DNA of 64,000 nt, taken from assembly GCF_029223585.1 (NCBI RefSeq), contig NZ_CP119423.1, positions 2,418,001-2,482,000 on the forward strand. The letters are read 5' to 3'. The stretch is from Photobacterium sp. DA100. GTDB taxonomy: Bacteria; Pseudomonadota; Gammaproteobacteria; Enterobacterales; Vibrionaceae. The notes below the pieces were generated by a model that ran no database searches, was not told where the DNA came from, and saw only the letters and a list, made by a program, of their open reading frames with translations. A program made the translations under genes and the position numbers. Shown here one piece after another: positions 60,243 through 64,000 of the stretch; the first letter of the stretch is position 1, and each line of letters starts with the position of its first letter.

Positions 60243-61397
60243 TTATTTCAGAGCAATATCTACCCAAACCAGGCGGTGATCGGAGCCCGCCTGCGGACGC
60301 TCGCGACCGCGAGCATCGGTAATTAGATGCCGCAGCGGATCTTTCTTGTCGGGCCAGAACACCCCGGACTGCAATACATCCAGGTTGGCCGACGGCAAGG
60401 CATAATCAAGGCGAAGCCCGGAGATATGGGTCCATTCACTTGGCCGCCCGCGACGTGGTTGCCAAGGGCGGAGAAAGCGCCCACCCAGGCTTTTCGGTGT
60501 CATCCGCCCGGAGGAAGCGCTACGGTGGATCTTGGGGTGCAACAACAGATCGCGGATAGCCCGCTTCATACCGTCACCATCGGCCATATCGGCATTCAAA
60601 TCACCCAGCACCACAAAACGGCTGCCACAGGGCAGCCCTCCAGTCCCCCCCTTGTCATCTACCAAATGCTCGGCGTCTTCGATAATCGCGGTTACCAGGG
60701 CCAGCTCATCATGGTTGCGGCGGGCATTGCGTCTTTCGTGGCCGTCAAACACCGGCGGCGTTGGATGGCAGCACAGCAGGTGAAGGATCTCGCCACCGAC
60801 ATTGACCGGGACCAGTACATGGTTTTTGGATGATAGGCGCAACTCGGCACAGGCGGCGGCTGAGTAGTAGTCTTCGGGCATTTGATGGCCCGGCAAGTCC
60901 TGCCACCGCAAGGTTTGCCAGCTTTTTATCTCCTCATCGAGCAGGGGATAGCGCGACAAAATCACAAAGCTGAAATGACCATGGTGTTCACCAAACCCTT
61001 GGGCATCATTAGGCAAGGTGATCTTCCCGTCCCCATCGAGATCATTGGCCATCGCCAGTCCGGTATTTGATGGGGGGCAGTAGCGATAGGGATAGGACAC
61101 CGCAGGCTGCCCATGCTGGGACAATGCCAGGTAATGTTGGCAAAATCGCGCCACTGCTCCGTCGTCACCGCCAAGGCCTGGATGGTCGAATTCACAAAGC
61201 ATCAATACATCCGGGTTGACGTGCTGGATAATGGCCGCTAGTTTTGAAAAGCGCTCATGATCTGGTTGCTCAAGCTGTCTGAGAATTTCACCCGACGCGG
61301 CGGCTGACATGGAAACATTAAATACCGCAGCACGAATAATGGAGGGTAAATTGCTGGCCGAAGAGCGACAAAATGATGAGGTGTGCAAGAGGATCAC
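60243..61397 (-). CDS. Endonuclease/exonuclease/phosphatase family protein
   Basis: 384 residues of the EEP fold. RAAVFNVSM near the start, a metal-binding Glu region (VLMLCEFDHPG near 66-76), FVVLGDLNADMADGDG near 268-283 and the terminal SDHRLVWVDI are the classical motifs. A central insertion with NDLDGDGKITLPND looks like a Ca-binding loop. No signal peptide is clear. The substrate could be nucleic acid or a phospho-compound. The start is uncertain; GTG at 61397 is used. Confidence 0.75.
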   Translation of the reverse strand: MILLHTSSFCRSSASNLPSIIRAAVFNVSMSAAASGEILRQLEQPDHERFSKLAAIIQHVNPDVLMLCEFDHPGLGGDDGAVARFCQHYLALSQHGQPAVSYPYRYCPPSNTGLAMANDLDGDGKITLPNDAQGFGEHHGHFSFVILSRYPLLDEEIKSWQTLRWQDLPGHQMPEDYYSAAACAELRLSSKNHVLVPVNVGGEILHLLCCHPTPPVFDGHERRNARRNHDELALVTAIIEDAEHLVDDKGGTGGLPCGSRFVVLGDLNADMADGDGMKRAIRDLLLHPKIHRSASSGRMTPKSLGGRFLRPWQPRRGRPSEWTHISGLRLDYALPSANLDVLQSGVFWPDKKDPLRHLITDARGRERPQAGSDHRLVWVDIALK

Positions 61398-61477
61398 TCA
61401 CAGAATAATTTGAACAAACAGTATACCCACTTCCGATCAATTGCTCATCAGAAATGGGGAATAACGGAATGAAACTC

Positions 61478-61963
61478 TTACTCTGTCAGTTGAGAAATTG
61501 CCATTCTAATCTGCTTGGCATCTGACTCGGCGCGATGCTGCACGGGACCAAGCTCCGCCATAATTTGCTGGAAATGCGCTCGATCGATGCCATTTTCCTG
61601 CAGCAGCCACAAACCGACCTCGGTCAAAGTAAACGAAGGTCGCATATGAGCAGCGTGATATAACCTGCCGAGCCAGAACAGATCCCACTGGCTGTCACAG
61701 AAGACACGCTCATATTTACCTAAAACGGCATTGAGGTGATGACATACATCAACAACCTGCAGCCCTTCGTTATGAAGCTCTTGACGGGAAATTTGGTGAA
61801 TTTCTTGCTCAGCATATTCATCCCAATGTTGCCAAGGATCACCAGCGGTTAATGGGTTGATTAACAGACTGTTTGCCGAGCCGTCTGGTAGTGAGTATCC
61901 CACCTCAATCGGGTAAGACTGGCCGGATAGACCGGATGCTTCAAAATCCAATGTTGCCCACAT
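61478..61963 (-). CDS. DEDDh-type 3'-5' exonuclease domain protein
   Basis: 161 residues with an exonuclease fold: TLDFEASGLSG near 4-14 carries the first Asp and Glu, a middle CDSQWDLFWL carries the second Asp, and HRAESDAKQIRMA near 142-154 has the His and last Asp. It resembles small RNase T/DnaQ-like proteins. The ATG at 61963 follows GGGAG at about six bases; a longer frame starting 15 codons upstream is less likely. Substrate unknown. Confidence 0.8.
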   Translation of the reverse strand: MWATLDFEASGLSGQSYPIEVGYSLPDGSANSLLINPLTAGDPWQHWDEYAEQEIHQISRQELHNEGLQVVDVCHHLNAVLGKYERVFCDSQWDLFWLGRLYHAAHMRPSFTLTEVGLWLLQENGIDRAHFQQIMAELGPVQHRAESDAKQIRMAISQLTE

Positions 61964-62278
61964 TGCGCTCTCCCTGATGCGATCATGAGTACTTACCACC
62001 AATACCACGACTTCCTGTCAAAAAACTGTATGGTAAGCGATTAAGGCATTTGTTCACCCTATGCAAAGGTAATAGCAGATACCTGCGGTGTACTCAATAA
62101 ATGTAGTCGGAAACATGATGTTGTTGGAGGAAAAAAATCAATATGCTCAATAATGATACAAGATTGAATGCCTCGGCGTTCCCTATCATCCGCGCAATAA
62201 ATTACGAGATATACATCGTCAACACCCCACAAATTGAATTACACTCAGGGAAATACTTATAAGCTGTATAGATTCAAT

Positions 62279-62794
62279 ATGACGCCTGTTATCGGCTTTG
62301 CCGGCTATAGTGGCTCGGGCAAAACGACCCTCCTCGAACACCTCATTCCCCTACTGAAAGCGCGGGGACTACGTATAGGTTTAGTCAAACATAGCCACCA
62401 CAATATCGACCCAGACAAACCCGGCAAAGACAGCTACCGACTACGCCACGCCGGTTGCAACCAGACATTACTTGCAACCAAGGAAAGGCACATGCTCTAT
62501 TTTGAATACCCAGAGCCTGAGCGGGCAGAGCCGCAACTTGAGCAATGCCTTTCACAACTGGATCACAGCCAGCTGGATGTGATTTTGGTTGAGGGGTTTC
62601 GCGACCAGCCGATCGTCAAAATTGAAGTGCATCGCCCGAGCTATGGCAAGCCACTTTTGCACCCACACGACCACAACATTATTGCCTTTGCCAGCGATGA
62701 GCCGGCCCCTGAAGGATGCACACTGCCTTATTTGGATTTAAACACCCCTCAGAGCGTCGCTGATTTCATAATGAAGCGGTTACGGGACAATTAA
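62279..62794 (+). CDS. mobB: Molybdopterin-guanine dinucleotide biosynthesis protein MobB
   Basis: 171-residue GTP-binding protein that assists MobA in attaching GMP to molybdopterin. The P-loop GYSGSGKTTL lies at residues 9-18; KHSHHNIDPDKPGKDSYRLR near 36-55 and VILVEGFRD near 100-108 are conserved in MobB. Length matches the family (about 170). No mobA is adjacent. The ATG at 62279 has only a weak ribosome site. Confidence 0.9.
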   Translation: MTPVIGFAGYSGSGKTTLLEHLIPLLKARGLRIGLVKHSHHNIDPDKPGKDSYRLRHAGCNQTLLATKERHMLYFEYPEPERAEPQLEQCLSQLDHSQLDVILVEGFRDQPIVKIEVHRPSYGKPLLHPHDHNIIAFASDEPAPEGCTLPYLDLNTPQSVADFIMKRLRDN

Positions 62795-63366
62795 AGCTGC
62801 GCTGCCCGCTTGGAAACCACATCAAACCATAACTGACGGCGTTTATCGCTGGCATTCAGCACCGGCCCCAAATAGGTCGAACGCTGGTTTTTTATTCCAG
62901 TAAAACTCAAAATAGCATGCTTAAGCTGTTTATAGATCGGGTTGCCATTAACGTACTTGTACCAAAAGGGGGGCGTGTCGAGCGTGACGATCAGTTCTGA
63001 TGTCCGTCCGCTCAAAAGCTTTTGTGGTATAGCCTTGCCTTCTTGGTACTTGAACGCAAAACCGGGAAGAAACGCTCTATCAATAGCGCCTTTAAACTTG
63101 GCGGGCACCGTCCCCCACCAAACGGGGCTGATGATGACAATATGCTCTGCCCACATGACTTTCTGCTGAAAGGCTTTCAAATCGTCTTCCAGCGGAGACT
63201 CGGTGTCATAACCTTGCTGAAGGTCCATCTCAAACGACATATCAGCAATATTGATTTGTTGGATCTGATGCTTCTCACTAGCAACCTTCGCATAGCGATC
63301 AGCCAAAGACTGACATAGGCTTGTTTGCTTTGGATTCGCATTGATCACCAAGACTTTTCTCATCAC
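62791..63366 (-). CDS. NAD(P)H:quinone oxidoreductase-like flavodoxin-fold protein
   Basis: 191 residues of the NQO1/KefF/MdaB superfamily. VLVINANPKQTSLCQSLADR near 5-24 is the FMN phosphate loop, IVIISPVWWGTVPAKFKGAI near 77-96 is the conserved flavin region, and TLDTPPFWYKY follows. It reduces quinones or similar electrophiles by two electrons. A MerR-type gene lies 54 bases upstream on the same strand, and the gap holds a MerR-style promoter. AAGGAGGT precedes the start. Confidence 0.87.
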   Translation of the reverse strand: MMRKVLVINANPKQTSLCQSLADRYAKVASEKHQIQQINIADMSFEMDLQQGYDTESPLEDDLKAFQQKVMWAEHIVIISPVWWGTVPAKFKGAIDRAFLPGFAFKYQEGKAIPQKLLSGRTSELIVTLDTPPFWYKYVNGNPIYKQLKHAILSFTGIKNQRSTYLGPVLNASDKRRQLWFDVVSKRAAQL

Positions 63367-63399
63367 AGTACCTCCTTGTGTATGGTGGAGGCATCTTAA

Positions 63400-63424
63400 A
63401 CCCTACCCCTAAGGTCAGAGTCAA
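63400..63424 (-). promoter_or_regulatory. MerR-type promoter/operator of the oxidoreductase gene
   Basis: On the minus strand TTGACT and TAAGAT are 20 bases apart, longer than normal, as MerR proteins require. An imperfect dyad ACCTTA-N4-TAGGGT (63400-63415) lies between the boxes. The -35 box touches the end of the merR-like gene. Confidence 0.65.
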
Positions 63425-63762
63425 TAGTCACACTGCGCAATAGACTGCCGGTACTCACCAATACGGACCGACTTCGCTTCCAGCGTCTTAATCTGGAGGG
63501 CAATCTCATGTTGTTTGTGCTCGAGTAGCTGCAGCACTTTGCCCCAATCAAAATCATTCTTACCATTCACCAACACTTTCAGCTCTGATAGGTGTAGCCC
63601 AAGAGACTGTCCCTCTTTTATCAAACGGATAAACTCGACATCAGCCACTGAAAACACCCGATAGTTGCCCGATCTCGCTACGGCCAGTAACCCCATGGAC
63701 TCATAGAGCCGAATTGCCCGCTCCGAGGCCCCAGACTTTTTTGCTGCTTCACCTATGTACAT
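63421..63762 (-). CDS. MerR-family transcriptional regulator
   Basis: 113 residues. The winged helix begins MYIGEAAKKSGASERAIRLY, followed by RSGNYRVFSVADVEFIRLI near 30-48 and a C-terminal dimerisation helix. Its only Cys, near the C-terminus (SIAQCDY), does not form a metal site, so it may respond to organic or redox signals. It probably activates the flavodoxin-fold oxidoreductase just downstream. Length is short for the family but complete. Confidence 0.87.
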   Translation of the reverse strand: MYIGEAAKKSGASERAIRLYESMGLLAVARSGNYRVFSVADVEFIRLIKEGQSLGLHLSELKVLVNGKNDFDWGKVLQLLEHKQHEIALQIKTLEAKSVRIGEYRQSIAQCDY

Positions 63763-63910
63763 GGGTTTCCATTCCTTATACTTCCACTCAACTTTCTCTA
63801 TTTCCCTTCTTGCTCAATCAGGCCACCGTACAAACAGCGCCTGCCAAAGATATGCAAGAATAGGTATAGTAATTGTTTTAGATAAATAAAATCAAATAGT
63901 TAGTGTTTAA

Positions 63911-64000
63911 TTATCTTTTTAACAAAAGGAATTTCGCCAGTCGCTGAAGCGCCCAGTACCGCTGGGTGATTAATGGCAGAGGCGCTAGTTCATTGAGCCT
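63911..64000 (-). CDS. Possible C-terminal end of a gene entering from the right edge
   Basis: On the minus strand an open frame runs from the window edge to a TAA at 63911. The 29 residues (LNELAPLPLITQRYWALQRL and a basic end KFLLLKR) look protein-like. Too little is visible to name a family. The 148 bases between it and the merR-like gene show no gene. Confidence 0.4.
   Translation of the reverse strand, partial: RLNELAPLPLITQRYWALQRLAKFLLLKR

Overview
The window reads as chromosomal DNA of a marine gammaproteobacterium, most likely a Vibrionaceae member close to Photobacterium or Vibrio. This rests on gene content: asnA, a pentaheme nitrite reductase locus, an arsJ/GAPDH arsenic cluster, tandem tRNA-Cys genes, a yidH/yidG pair and moderate GC. 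I could not run a search, so the genus is inference. I see no phage, insertion sequence, integrase or CRISPR array. Most genes are intact and closely packed.

Layout, left to right. 1-2.7 kb: the end of a helix-turn-helix protein, a yidH/yidG-like pair, a radical-SAM sulfatase-maturase-like protein with a SEC-C tail, and a short tRNA unit (Gly, Leu, and a decayed Gly copy). 2.9-8 kb: asnA, then an arsenic cluster made of a fused arsenate reductase-ArsR regulator, a dual-specificity phosphatase, a dedicated GAPDH and the ArsJ exporter. 8-16.6 kb: a lipase-like hydrolase, a GMC oxidoreductase and a neutral-lipid group (acyl-CoA-binding protein, wax ester synthase/DGAT, phasin-like protein, acetyl-CoA hydrolase/transferase). 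16.6-18.4 kb: a 47-residue Cys-rich protein, a LysE exporter and five identical tRNA-Cys genes with an exact 145-bp period. 18.7-26.4 kb: KDPG aldolase, KDG kinase, a sodium symporter, RidA, an N-acyl-D-amino-acid deacylase-like enzyme, an RpiR regulator and a PLP deaminase. Together these match the pathway that consumes N-acetylglucosaminic acid from oxidised chitin.

27.4-30.9 kb holds two brnQ paralogues. Each is preceded by the same promoter layout, a leader peptide ending in Ile/Val/Leu codons, and a switchable hairpin, which points to amino-acid-responsive attenuation. 31-38.3 kb is a divergent nrf locus (nrfA one way, nrfBCD and the haem lyase genes the other) with FNR-like and NarP-like sites between. 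38.7-46 kb is a copper/silver efflux operon (His-rich exported protein, CusC, CusB, CusA, CueP); its CusB carries a long Met/His repeat tail. 46-51 kb is a LysR regulator divergent from an SDR-MFS-glutaredoxin-old yellow enzyme operon.

51-64 kb is mixed: an unknown lipoprotein, a Crp/Fnr-type regulator, an NrfG-like TPR protein, a glutaredoxin, the three-gene AmmeMemoRadiSam system of unknown function, an exported DUF3541-like protein, an isolated prpC-alkB pair, two nuclease-fold proteins, mobB, and a MerR regulator next to a flavodoxin-fold oxidoreductase.

The strongest leads are the brnQ leader/attenuator units, the reductase-regulator fusion with its promoter-overlapping palindrome, the oxidised-chitin catabolic cluster, the AmmeMemoRadiSam triplet, and the lipid group in which both the acyltransferase and the phasin end in heptad-rich tails.
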